Positions 37,401-49,400 of a stretch of DNA of 64,000 bases are shown here, piece after piece; position 1 is the stretch's first letter, and each line of letters opens with the position of its first letter. The notes under the pieces were generated by a model, which saw only the letters and a list, made by a program, of their open reading frames with translations, was not told the origin of the DNA and did not search any database. Source of the DNA: Ziziphus jujuba. Its lineage: Eukaryota; Streptophyta; Magnoliopsida; Rosales; Rhamnaceae. The position numbers were made by a program, and so were the translations under genes. The stretch is from positions 2,980,001-3,044,000 of the forward strand of contig NC_083383.1 in the NCBI RefSeq assembly GCF_031755915.1. The letters run 5' to 3'.

Positions 37401-38308
37401 TTTGTCCTAACACGGAAGTTTCTATGGGAGCTTTCAGAGCTTCCAGACACACTAGAATCAGGAAGGTTGTCAGAAGTTACTTCTCTCCCACCTAACCCAA
37501 GTATTGGGTTCCACTGTTCTGATGAAGCAGATACGCTTAGACCGCTGCCAGCATTATAGCGGGTAGGAACTCCAGGCCTTGCACTACTTTCTGCATGCTG
37601 ATAGTAGCTACAACTTCCACTTACAGAAGATTGTCCAACATTTCCCTCTATAGCTTTTCTTTTACAAGATGCCCGTCGTCCCTCCAATGAACAACCTGGT
37701 CTACCATCATTCTCTCCCACCAAAAATCCAGCACCTCGAGAAGGAAGCAGAAAAGGATCAGAACCACTGGCAGGATGAATCTGCTCATTTTCAGACACAA
37801 CACACTTGAATGAATTAGGACACTCCATGACTTGAGTATTCTCACTGCTATGACCCACAAAACTTGCATTTAAGTTGAGATTCTGAGGGATTGCATCAGA
37901 ACTGGAACTTTGTGTAAACACATGGTTCGAATTATTATCTAGTGAGAGGTTACTAGTAGGTGCACAACGTCGTTCTTCTAACCTTGGACCAGATACAGCA
38001 CAAGGACTTATTGAAGATGACCATCCAAGTTCCGTTTTCCGCTCATCAAGACTAACTTCATTCTGTGTGTTACTAGAACTGGGTTCACCTAAGCACCGTC
38101 TGCTCTGTCGTTCACGGCTCATAGAATTCACAAGTGTAATGTTCATATCACTTGGTGATAGCATATAGTCTGGCATTCGATTATCTGCAGGATTTCGCAA
38201 ATTATTCCAGCATATCTGCTGATCTAAAGCAGCATTGTTTGACGTAGCTCCATGGTCAAAGTCAAGGGTTTCAGGCAAGGAACCAATAGTACCTCTCTGC
38301 CCTTGCAT
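34437..38308 (-). CDS. RHG1A: RING-H2 E3 ubiquitin ligase, RHG1A/MBR family
   Basis: Five coding exons: 38308-36593, 35755-35702, 35017-34919, 34803-34663 and 34568-34437; 2142 bases, 713 aa, all phase 0. The N-terminus (MQGQRGTIGSLPETLDFDHG, then QQICWNNLRNPADNRMPDYM) and the middle block CKRKAIEGNVGQSS are family signatures. The first 572 residues are Ser-rich and probably disordered. Near the C-terminus are IRNVFGLMRRGESLRFE, RHRDMRLDVDNMSYEELLAL and a complete RING-H2 finger at about 666-706 (C-x2-C-x14-C-x-H-x2-H-x2-C-x10-C-x2-C, ending CPICK). It should bind an E2 and ubiquitinate unknown targets. MBR1/MBR2 relatives degrade the Mediator subunit MED25; RHG1A has no firm target. A 5' UTR intron (donor at 39668, acceptor at 38328) is inferred from splice signals. 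Confidence 0.93.
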
Positions 38309-39910
38309 TAGGGCAAATATAAATATCCTAGTAACTTACAGAATAAAAGTCAGACTGATCTTCAGCGAAAACAAATTGTCATGTACACTTTAGGATATCT
38401 GACAATCAAAAGACAACGAGATGGATAAATTTTAGTGATTAAACAGCTCAAAAATATATTGTAGACAAACAAACCAAAATAAATAAAGAGGTAAAACTTC
38501 ATATTATAAGAGAAACACCAGTCTCTCCAAGATATTTTTGAAAATTTAAGTGTTTTGTAGGTGTGAAAATGTAAAAATGACTAATAGGAGTCATATTTTC
38601 TGTTGGCCGCCAGTAATGCTTGTATTTTTTTTTTTTTTTTCTTCTTATGACTTTTAATTTCTGTTTTGTTGTCCAATGCATAAAGAGGATTAGTGTTGAA
38701 GAACTCAAATGTATTTTCAATGAAAATATTCTCACTAGACCTAACTACAAGGGACATATTTGAGCTTGGATTAATGACAAGGTAATGAACAAAAAGTCAT
38801 TAAGTCGCCCTCATAGCCACATTGCAGCAATTTAAGAATATTACATATTTAATGGAACTAGAAACAAGGTAAAACAATTACGTGACTTTCAAAACATGAG
38901 GTGTGAGAAATCTTTACATTCCAAATATCAATCTCCCAAAAAAAAAAAAAATAAATAAAGAATAAAAAAATCTACCCTCCAGCAGCAGAATAAAAAATAA
39001 GGGAGAATCACGCCTAGAAAAGTAAAAATCCCGTTAATGCAACAGCTAAAGAAAACAAATTTCACAAAAAATTAAGGATGGAACAGTTCTAAGATCTAAA
39101 AAGAAAATTATGTCAAACAATTGAAAGACGCAAGCTTCCCAGCAGGAAAACTGACCAAACCCAGAAAATAAAATAAAAATCAAAGGAACATTTCCAAAGG
39201 GTGGAATTGGTATTCATATGGATGACAAATCAAACCCATTAAATGAAACGATAGGGTCAGGCAAACAATTTTTTCAGGATCGGTTCACTAGCTGCAGGGT
39301 CAAATATGGATTGCGCAAGGAGTTACCGAAAAGCTCACCAAGAATCGGCTTTCCAGCTTGTATCAAAAGGATTTTACATAATCAAAATGGAAAGTGAAGA
39401 CCCATCAACAAAAAATAACCGATTGTGAAGACAAACACAAAAAACCCATAAGAAACAAACTGGGACAAGAAAACTATAAAGGCTTCAAACTCTACCTCTT
39501 AATCCTTCTAGCATATTTCGGTAGACCGATTAAACATTAAACCACAACCACAACAACCGAAAAGAACGATACATAAATCAAACCATATATCTTCAAATCC
39601 AATCTTATCACCAACCGATCGGTCAAAAACATATCAAATGAAAGAATAAATCTAGAAAATTTACATACCCAGATGAAGGCACCGATCTATCTAAAAAATA
39701 TGAAGCAGAAAACCAAAAACAGGCCTGGAATTTCCGGGAAGATGATGAGAAAAAACCTCTTTAATCTGAGGAGCAGCTCTTTCTCTTGAAAAAATAAAAA
39801 TAAAAATAAATAATTTCCTTTCCTTTCTCGAGAAAAGAAAGAGGTGTGAAAACAGAACCCACTGAGCAAATGGTAGAGAAAGAGAGAGGGTTTGGCCCTT
39901 TGGGTGGACA
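38309..39910 (-). other. 5' leader, leader intron and promoter of the RING-H2 gene
   Basis: A short leader exon (38309-38327) follows an acceptor TTACTAG. A plausible donor GTATGTAA is at 39668, giving a leader intron of about 1.34 kb, as is common in this family. The intron is AT-rich with a T-run near 38623-38640 and an A-run at 38938-38951. No other gene seen. Confidence 0.5.
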
Positions 39911-40392
39911 ATATGAGATGAGAAACGCAATGTAGAGAAAGGGAAAGGAAGGGAGATTAAAGAGGACAGTAACGTTTAATTTACAAAATAACCCAAAGAG
40001 AGAGAGCCAAAGAGAGTAATAGTCATAGAGCAGCTTCCTAACAAAGAATTTAATAATTTTTTTTATAAAAAAAATTATTAAAATTAAAATTATAAATAAT
40101 AAATAAACAAATAAAAGAAAAGACATGAGACATCAACATTCAACAACTAGTAGCAGAGGGCCAAAGCCAAAAGGTAGTGCCATGTTGGAGTCTGGCCGCT
40201 TACCAATTACCAAATGGTTCACCTCCTTCCTTCTATGCTCCTAATTTTTACATTTCTTTTTATTTATTTTCTGTCATCCCAAAAAAAAAAAAAAAAAAGT
40301 TACAGAAATATAAAAGACCCAGCTCCCAATGCAAGCCGTAGGCAGCCCCACATTCTCTTGTTTCCATCTCCTTCACGCCAAGCACCTACCTT

Positions 40393-40435
<43 letters not shown>

Positions 40436-41394
40436 GTCTCAGCCTCAGCCTCTGCCTAAGCCACACCATCACATGCCTCTCTTTCTCTTCTCTTGCATTT
40501 CATTTTCTTGAGGAGCCCTTTGTGACTTGTGACTTTGAGCTGTGATCATCATATTGTCATTGTAAACAAAATATATATATATATCAAAATAAAGAAATAT
40601 CAAAATATAAAAGAATATTGATTAAGATGAGTAAGACATACACGTGGCGTGGTAGTATGAATTGGGACCCACCACCCTTATGACTTTAAGATTTTCTTCC
40701 TCTCCTGAAAATCTGGGGTGGGTGCTTTTTATGCTGGGGAGTAATATAATTTTTGACTCTCTATTAATGGAGTTTGTTTCCCATCACATTGTTTTTTAAA
40801 GAAATTTTTTTTCAGGAAAAAAAAAAAAAGCAATTCCTTGAAGGCAATAATAATAATGACCCAAAAATGAAATATGAAAATATGAAATGGGTCAAATTAA
40901 TTATTGTGTCGGTACAATTTTAGTGTGAATTGGATGTGGTTGGTGTCGGAAGGGCAATAGGGGGGTGACGGTTTTCGAATTTGATAATATTGAAAGCAGT
41001 AGTAGCAGCGGTCTTTGTACGTTGCAGCAGTACAGCAATCGGTTACATTATATAACTTTGCTTAAAAGAGGTGTGAATACTCGGACCTAAACTCCTTATT
41101 TAAGTATCTTTTTGCTCTATCTGGGGCAACTTACTTTCAATTGCCCTTTCGTTTCTCAATCGTGGGCCTCTTATTCTTTTACGTTTTTGGTCTTATTTGT
41201 TGCCTACCTTGTTTGTTTTTTTCCTTTTTCTCTCTTACCTTTCAAAGTTGGTTGCTTTGCCTTTCTTTTTTAACTCTTGTATTTTATTTTTCTTGTGTGT
41301 TTTAAAATTAGGCCACGAAAGCAAAACCTCAATGTGTCTTTAAGTGTTTGCTTGTATAAACCATTGCGTAATGACCCGTTTGAAAAATCAGCAG

Positions 41395-41431
<37 letters not shown>

Positions 41432-44400
41432 AATCACTGACAAGATAAGAATGAGGATTCCTCCACCAAAGCGAATATTTAGAAATTTTCCTACTTTTGA
41501 CGATTGGATGAAACTTGACAACCTAAACCTGTCTAGCTAGGGAACAAACCAAGAGCTAAAAGCACATGAATTCTTTACATCCATAATATTAATTACTTCT
41601 TTTTTTTTTTGTCCCTTTTTTTTATAATTTTTATGCCTCTGAATAAGCTCATCATGGAAGAAAAGAAAAAACAAAATAATTGGGTTTTGCTAGTTGACAC
41701 TTGCAATAAAGAAACTACCTGTAGTTAGTGGGGTAAAGGACTTGGGTGGGTCTAGAATGGCGATGAAGTTGCATAGGCAAAGAGTAGCAGTAGTTGGCAA
41801 GCATGAGCCTAATCTCTACAATTACTCAAATAAATCATTTTCTTCTTCTTCTTCTTTATTTTTTTATTTATTTTTTCTTTCTGAAAGGTGGGTGGTGTAG
41901 TTATTGAATCCATTTAATTTGAGGGGACAAAACACATGAACCCCCTTGGAGCTCTGCGATAGGGCACGGGTTGGCTTGAGATTGATCTATAACCATGTGT
42001 GACCAAACTAAGCATACGGGGCTTATAAGTCAAACAGATGTGGGATAATGATAATGCACATGGCCCAGATTTTTCTTTCTTCTCCATTTTTAATATAAAA
42101 CCTCATGAAAAAGACCCAAAGAAAACAGATAAAATGTTATCATAACAACTTTTGGAGTTGGGAACAACATTTCTTTATAGCTACCACCACTGGTTTGTAA
42201 ATGGGTATGACAACTTTATATTTTAAAAATTTTAGGTGCTCATTGGTATGCAATTTTATTACCCCCTCAAGTTTTGTTATTTCTTTTAAGGTGGAAAAAA
42301 AAAAAAAAAAAAAAAACCACAAAAATAAAAAGTGCCTTTCCTTTTTTTGGGTAAATAAAAGCGCCTGTTGTGTTGGTTTGATGCAAAATTGACAAATGTT
42401 ACAGCAAACAATATATATGACTGACTTTCACCAAAAAAGGGGGGGGCAAAAAAACAAAAATCTAATGACCATGAGAAGAGGGAAACGGGTATCCACGCAA
42501 GCCCACTTGCAGGATTTCAAGGTAAAAAGCAGGCACTAATGGGGTGAGATTAATTGCCAAATGCAACTTCCTGAGAAGGAAAATAATTATTTTTTAGTAC
42601 TATTTTGTCAGCCTCAACAATTCAACAGCCTCTGCCTCAAAGTTCATCAATAGAATGCTTTAGTATTTAAGCAATAGTATTCTCTATTAATCGCAATGAA
42701 TGCACTTACCAAACCACCCTATTGACTTTTTTGGGATTCAATTTATATAGGGCTAACCACAAGGTATGGTTCACAGATGTTAGTACTTGATAGAGCAACC
42801 TCAACACGTTCAACAAATAGCGTGCAAGTTGCACCAGTTTTCTACTTCATTTCCTGAACCTACTAATTTGGGCAACAGAAGATTGAGATGCGTTTGAGAG
42901 TCTCTGAAGCAGGAATGGGAAAATAATACGGTAGTTCAATGATGTTGAAAACGCCAAACAACAAAAATAAAAAGAGGCCGGAAATATTAATAAAAGGTTT
43001 CATTTTTATATGCTCTTTTTGCAACCTTCTTATGGAGAAACTACAACATCGACAATTATAAAGAAAACCAAACCACAAACATAATCATGAACGACAATAT
43101 CAAGTTTGGTTAGTCCCTTGGAAATCCAATTGTAATATGCCCGTCTTAGATTTGGATGGTCCAATTTATAGGAAAAGGTAACTTACAGCACCAAAAATCA
43201 TAAAAGCCAAGAATAAAAGCATTTACATGAGATATAAAAAACAATCATATAATGGTTTCATCTAGCAAATTAGAATAAATCTCTATGTTCTTTGAACTAA
43301 TGCGTATATAATACAACTTGGGTATCCAAATTTTGATCATTCGGCAGCTAATTAGTATTGATGCACAACTTTCTACACAATGACAAAAGACCAAAAAATA
43401 AGGATCAGCCAGACGGTTCAACATGTTTCACAAGAAGTTTTACTTCGAAGAATCCACCGACGGTGTTACAGTCAGGTTATATTTTTGAGTCGCTTCCAGA
43501 AAAGAAAAAAAAAAAAAAAAAAAAACTAATATTTTGAGTTTGACAGCTTTACAGAACTTCTAATATAAATTTGTCTCAAAAGTTTTTGGATTCAGGATGC
43601 TTCTGCACTACCAAAGACTCGGACATGTTTCCTAATTCCTTCATAGAGAATACTATTTGGCAATACGGATTATGCCAAAGATGATGGGAATGGACGGGTT
43701 TGGTTTAGAGTTGTTGTTAGAGAAAGCATGGATTAGGTTCTTTGCTTTACCTTGCTATCCTCTCTCAAAAGAATTGAGGGCTATACAAAATGATCTACTA
43801 CTGTCTTTAGGTTTGAACTTACGTTATTGTACAGACGATTCAGGAGGAAAAATAGCTGGCAATTGTAGGCAGCAATGATGTTTTGACTATAAGTGCTTCT
43901 CTCGGATTGCCAGACATGCTTTGAGCTTATCTGACAGCCCTTTTATTTTGAGTGATGTAGAACATAAAGTGTTTCCATTCTCTCCCTTTCCCCCATGGGC
44001 AACTTAGCGACTAACACCCATTTTATAAATATGGCAGTTTGGTGCTCAATCTTGGCCAGCTTGCATATGACTAGTTAGACAATTCAGGCCAGACACACTA
44101 AATCACAAGCCATGATGAAATATAAGTTTAGGCATTCTATCAAATATATCAACAAATCATCTAAAAATACCCTCTTTAAGTTAATAATGTTACAGTCGTA
44201 ATGTATGATAAAGGTGCATGATAAAATTATTTACTAGGAAATAAGGTACAATCTGTATTAAGACAGTAGCATGCTAAAATTACAAGTAAATTTTGGATGT
44301 GATAATTACGAGAATTCTACCATCCAGAAATGAGGCGTGAGGCGGCTGATGACAATGTAGCACTATTGTTCATCCATAGAGCATTTGCCTTCTTTAGGCA

Positions 44401-44707
44401 TAGATCAAATCTGCATCCCAAACCAAAAGAAAATTAAATCCTTCTTCACATGGACAGTAAACAAAAGGGGAAAAAGTTAGTTAATAATTAATTACCCTTA
44501 CTGGGAAATTAATCCAGCCATCTCATCTCTATCACCTTCATAACTGATAATACGTTTTTACATTTGCTTTTTCTTAAAAGGTTTCTTAGTGCATAAAAGC
44601 GCCTATGTCTTCAATTCTCAAGATATAGTTTCAGATGAAACTTCAGCCTGACCAGCAAGGTTAAGATCAACACCATTGAGATTCGTCATTGTAGTATTTG
44701 TAGATAA
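39911..44707. other. Large intergenic region, no supported gene
   Basis: About 4.8 kb without a convincing coding region. It contains a (CT)n tract (about 40391-40436), (AT)n at 41399-41427, A/T homopolymers (about 40279-40297, 42296-42316, 43504-43525), a G7 run near 42439, and a micro-insertion at 42323-42365. A plus-strand ORF at 43657-43878 (73 codons) has unbiased composition but no recognised domain. The right end is the NAC gene 3' flank. Confidence 0.45.
42323..42365 (-). repeat. Micro-insertion with 13/14-bp direct repeats
   Basis: AAATAAAAAGTGCC (42323-42336) and AAATAAAAGCGCC (42353-42365) flank a 16-base insert that reads ACCC followed by A7 and GGAAA on the minus strand. One base-length difference and one substitution separate the repeats. 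Confidence 0.62.
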
Positions 44708-47489
44708 TCAATCCACAAGATCATCCAACTCTATAAAATCATCCTTTAGAATGGAGAGTAAATGCTCAGCTTCCAAAGCATTTAAAGAGACTAAACTGCT
44801 AGAAGTCACCTGCACACCAGTTACCAACCATGTTACAAAAGAAATGCAGTTAACATGGAGAAATAATTGAGGATTTTATACAAAAAGTTCAAGAAGATGA
44901 AACGACATACAATTTGTAACTAGAATATGCTTGAGTCAAGATGTAAAAATCTCAATAACCATGTATATTTTTTTCAAATCAGACACTGTATTATACAGTC
45001 ATTTTTATAACAAAAAGCTTGATGTAATCTACGAGTAGCTCAACAGGAATGGTTAGGAAAAAAATTTAAAATTAAGCTCATCGTTTTCTAATCTTGTTTT
45101 TAGTGTATCACAGGACAAAATGGTTTTTTTTTTTTTTTTTTTTTTTCTTTTCTGTTTGAGCTAGATGACAGAAGCCAACTATTTCGGTTGCTTCAAAAAT
45201 GGGTTATACTATCCTTTCTATCCCAACCTTCAGTGACTGATCTTGACCCAGTATTAGAAGATTAAATCCACTCTAATCTTCTCCCATACCCATCCTCTTT
45301 ATATGCCTTAGTAGTTAGGCACAACAGAAAAGACTCCATGGTGGAAACCAGATGAGAATGAAAAGAATACATATCAGAGTAAACTACCAATTTCACATGT
45401 TTTAATGCATAAAAGAAAACATCTAAGTTTTAGTCTGAACGATTTATAATTGTGGTTCACTTTATGCTTTAATAAGCAATTTTGTTAAATAAAGCACTGA
45501 AGATGAGCAAAACAAGAGATTATAAATGACTGAACTGTAAACAAATATAATTGTGAAATAAGTGGTCAAGCCACAACTTGAGATCAAGTATAATAGCAAG
45601 ACAATAGAAACAGTATAGTAATAGCTCAAAAAGCAAGTAAAAATAGTCGAACTTTGATGCATGTTGATTTTTTTTTTTTTAAAACATTACCTGTTCCTTA
45701 GGCTGAATATCTGAAGGAAATTGAATGCTTGAAACAGTAACCGGCCCAGTCATGATCTGAGCAGGTTCACTGTCCGGACTGACTGGATATCTTGACATAT
45801 CATTCAATCTACCAAATGAGTTAATTTCAGAAGTCTGTATTCCTATGTGACGAAATGCAGAAGCACTTTCCTCAGCGCAAGAATTTAAAACATTCTCTGA
45901 TGTGCTATTTCTACCATGCGATTTGACAAAAACTCGGCACAAGACAAAAGAAGCCTGCAGAAATATATAAGGTTTCAGAAGACAAATATTAGAATTCAAA
46001 ACTATCAACCAACCATCGCTTTCTCAAGAGGTTACAGAGGGTAATACATTGCAAAAACTAGCATCAAATGCATGAATAATACAACTAATAATCTTGCAAT
46101 GAAATATGGATCGAGAGAATGAAGGGGTAGTACATTGGAGAAACGAGCATTCGAGGAGGAGGAGGCGTTCTGTTTTGCAATATTTTGCAAGCACTTTGAA
46201 GCCAAGGCTTCACAAATATTGGAGTAGATATTCTATTCTTTAACAGAAGGCTTTCCTAAAATTTAAGTAGAGCACAATATGGGAGAAAAGCAGGAGAAAT
46301 GAACAACATCCGGACAGGAGAGCCAGGAAGAATACAGTCATTTATAACGTAGGACCACTATGAAGGTATAAAGGCTTAATGACTATTCACATATTTACAT
46401 GCCTGACTAAATACAAGCAACTTGCAAAACAGACCTTTATAAGGTTTGACAAGTTATCTAGTTTAACATCAATATTGTATAGTTAACCAAATTTCAATTT
46501 TTTTTTTTTTCCCCTTTTCGGTTAATACGAAAATGGAACTTTTCATCAATTGAGAAAAACATGTAACTGAAACAGGTTATTATACGAGCAATTAGAAAGC
46601 TAAAAGGTCTACATGCAAGAAAAAGCTAAATATATTGATCCAGACAACTTCTCAGATTCAAATTGAATGATGTAAAATGCAAAAGAATAAATAAAATTCC
46701 AAGGTAGACTTCTGGCAAGTATGCTATGTTATAGTCGTGTGACCAGAGCTAGAAACTCCCAAATCAGAGACAACAGGGAATTTCATCGACAATATAAAAA
46801 GCAATCAAACTGAGAATTCTCGTCTTCATATTAGGAGTGGCAAGCAGCAGTCAAATATTGCATTATTGTCTAAACCAACTAGAAGCTGAGGAACAAAAAT
46901 GTTTGATTTCACCCTTTTTAACAGCAACAGTTAGTCAGAGCTCAATCATACAACCGAAAGACACACTTAAGTACAGGAACATAACAGTGATAATAGCATA
47001 GGAAGGAAGGAGAATGTGGATAAATAGTACCTTAGGACGATCAATTAGGGCATATTCATAGAGAACCCAATCAGTCCGCACGGCAGTCTTGGGCGAATTA
47101 CCCAAATAGAAGATGAAGCTGGTCCTGGTCCCCAACACCACTTTCCCTCCCGACCCGACCACTTCCCTGGCTCTCCCCATCCTCCTCCAATACCCGCTCT
47201 TGGCCCTCCTCCTCCCTCGACTCTCCTTCACTACCCTAACCGTGTAACAGAACCAGTGCGTCTTCATCCCACCGTAACCGTACGAATAGCACGCCCTTTC
47301 CGGCAACTCGAATGGATCGTATCCGTACAACTCCAGCTCCGATATCAAATCGCAACCGTACCGAGCACCATGGCCGGAGTTCGGGTCGGAGTTCTTGCCG
47401 CTCAGGTAGTAGCAGAGGAGCTGCTCGTCGGAAGGGTAGAATCGGCAACCCGGTGGGAGGGTCAACGACGTCGCTTTAGGTTCCCCCAT
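44708..47489 (-). CDS. NAC-domain transcription factor
   Basis: Three exons: 47489-47031, 45954-45691 and 44809-44708; 825 bases, 274 aa, phase-0 GT/AG junctions. The NAC domain fills about residues 11-167: LPPGCRFYPSDEQLLCYYL (subdomain A, usual LPPGFRFHPTDEEL), ELELYGYDPFELP, WFCYTVRVVKES, KSGYWRRMGRAREV, RTDWVLYEYALID and ASFVLCRVFVKS across intron 1. The variant WRRMGRAREVVGSGGKVVLG differs from the common WKATG core, pointing to a distinct NAC branch whose targets I cannot name. No membrane anchor is visible. The last exon ends SILKDDFIELDDLVD, then TGA at 44710-44708; the same frame runs on another 29 codons to a TGA ending at 44618 and includes VDLNLAG. The gene start is chosen at the first ATG before the domain. 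Confidence 0.88.
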
Positions 47490-49400
47490 TGCGGCTGCTG
47501 TGAATCCTCCGTCTCATGAATAACTTAGGAAGTGGAGAATTTGGGGGGGGGAGGGGGTGTTTTCTTGTTTTCTTTTTTTATCGGCGGAGTCAGGAAGGAA
47601 TTGGAAGCGTGCTCCCGAAGCTTTCTCCGTGCCTCGGTCGTTTTTGCTTGATGGTATCCTACTGACGAGTACCTCCTCCTCTCCTTAACTGCTTTCGCTC
47701 TGTCACAAGTGTTGCCACTTCGCAAAGGGCGTGTGCGTGGTCTCCACGTCGCTCTTTCGTTGGTTCACTGACGAGGCTCCGGCGACTTTGGAACACCTTA
47801 CGTGGAAAGAGAAACGACGTGTCGTGGGGATGGAGAATTTTATTTCCCTTGGTCAATCTGAGATTGTGCTACCGCATCCGGAGCCGTTGGATAGGACGAT
47901 AATGACGTCACTTCTTGGTTGGCGAATCCGTATCTCGCTTTTGAAGCAGCAGTATCAAATAATGATGCGGATTAGAGTAGCTTATCGTCACTCAGTAAAT
48001 GGAACCTACTTGGGACTTTCTATATTCGGAGAGAAAGATAGTGGGGTCATATAGTTACTAGGGTGCTATGATTGCTGTACGAAATGGCAGATTATGTTTT
48101 AAACACGTGTCTTTGAAACGTAGCGAGTAGCCAACCGCAAAAGAAGGATAAACTGAATTGTACGACTTTCAAAACAGAGAAAGATACTGTGTTTCAACCC
48201 GGGAGGCAAAGACAAGGAATTTCGAGGAACATACGGAAAAAAGACAAAGAAATCGTCAAAGCATATAAAATTATAAATATTAAATATTAAACAAAACATT
48301 TTTTAATTCTCTATTCGGTCAGGCGTCGATTCGGGTGGCCCAGTTCCCTTGAGCCCAATATTGTAGGCTTTAGATGGATTCAGGCTGGGTCCTTTGATCT
48401 CTATCATTTGATAAAGATTTTTGGATTAATTTAATCTCTCGATAAACCTTTTTATTGTAAACTTAAAAGAACTTTTTTTGGATGTTATTTCTATTTCAAA
48501 CTTTTTAATGAGATTTACATCTTTTCAAAAAATTTAGAGATCTAGAATTGACATGAAATGACTAATTAAGTTACCTTTATCCCATGGTCAATTTTTTTTT
48601 TTTTTAAAAAAAAGTTACCTTTGGTTTTTTTTTTTTTTTTTTTGGTTGAATAAAAAAGTTACCTGTACTTAATAACAAAAGATCAAAAGAAAATTTTAGC
48701 TTCTTTTTTTTTTTTTTTTTTTTTTTGGGTGAATAAAAAAGTTACCTGTACTTGATAACAAAAGATCAAAAGAAAATTTTAGCTTGTTCCTCTTCCAATT
48801 TTTTTTTTTTCCCCCCCCCCTCAAGTGGAACCCCCCTCAAATTGCTTTCTATAGGCTATTTTATTTTCTTGGTTAATCCTTTATTTCTATAGGCTATTGT
48901 TCCAGCTGGATTTATTCAAATGAAATAAATTTGTTGTCCCATGGACGCTCACTCAACCGTGTTATGATACATATATATATACACATTAAATCCAGTTGGC
49001 TCTTTTCAAATTAAACGCATTAACTTAGTTATTTCAGGTAAAAAATCACTAGATGTCCATAGTTTTCTAAAAAGGGGGTATGCCTCATAAAAGTACTACC
49101 ATAAAGTGCTAGTTCTCTCAAACATAAAATGTGAAAAACCTTTGAAGTCAAATTACAGAAAACATTTCTCAGTAAAATAAAATCAAGGTGGGATTGTAAT
49201 TGGATATTGCCGACTATATGTCCACAAAGAAGGAGCATACTTTCACAAACCATATATATATATATATATATATATCAAAAAAATAGATCAGACCAAGAGA
49301 ATATATAATTTCACAGCCAAACACCTTCAGCAAACGTTTTATACCCATTTCAGACACTGAATTCTTCATCAATTTTAAGTACTTACAATAAGCTATTTAA
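47490..49400. other. NAC promoter and intergenic region
   Basis: A G-rich run (47543-47559) and the NAC leader are at the left. A plus-strand ORF at 47731-48054 (107 codons) has no recognised domain. The serial poly-T duplications at 48569-48786 and an (AT)n tract at 49252-49276 follow. Confidence 0.45.
48569..48786 (-). repeat. Serial duplication separated by poly-T runs
   Basis: The word AAGTTACCT appears four times (near 48569, 48612, 48657 and 48740). The last two lie in a 56-bp unit, 48647-48702 and 48730-48785, that differs at one position. The segments are separated by T-runs (at about 48592-48605, 48625-48643 and 48704-48726), the last two followed by GGTTGAAT and GGGTGAAT. On the minus strand each separator reads ATTCAACC or ATTCACCC followed by an A-run. 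Confidence 0.8.

Noticed and set aside
43657..43878. 73-codon plus-strand ORF
   Set aside because: Reasonable composition but no family motif, splice context or neighbour support.
46034..46155. Weak duplication GGTAATACATTG / GGTAGTACATTGG in NAC intron 1
   Set aside because: Only about 25 bases match with several differences; insufficient to call a repeat.
47731..48054. 107-codon plus-strand ORF upstream of the NAC gene, possible divergent gene
   Set aside because: No recognisable domain, and it lies in the NAC promoter region. Length alone does not support it.
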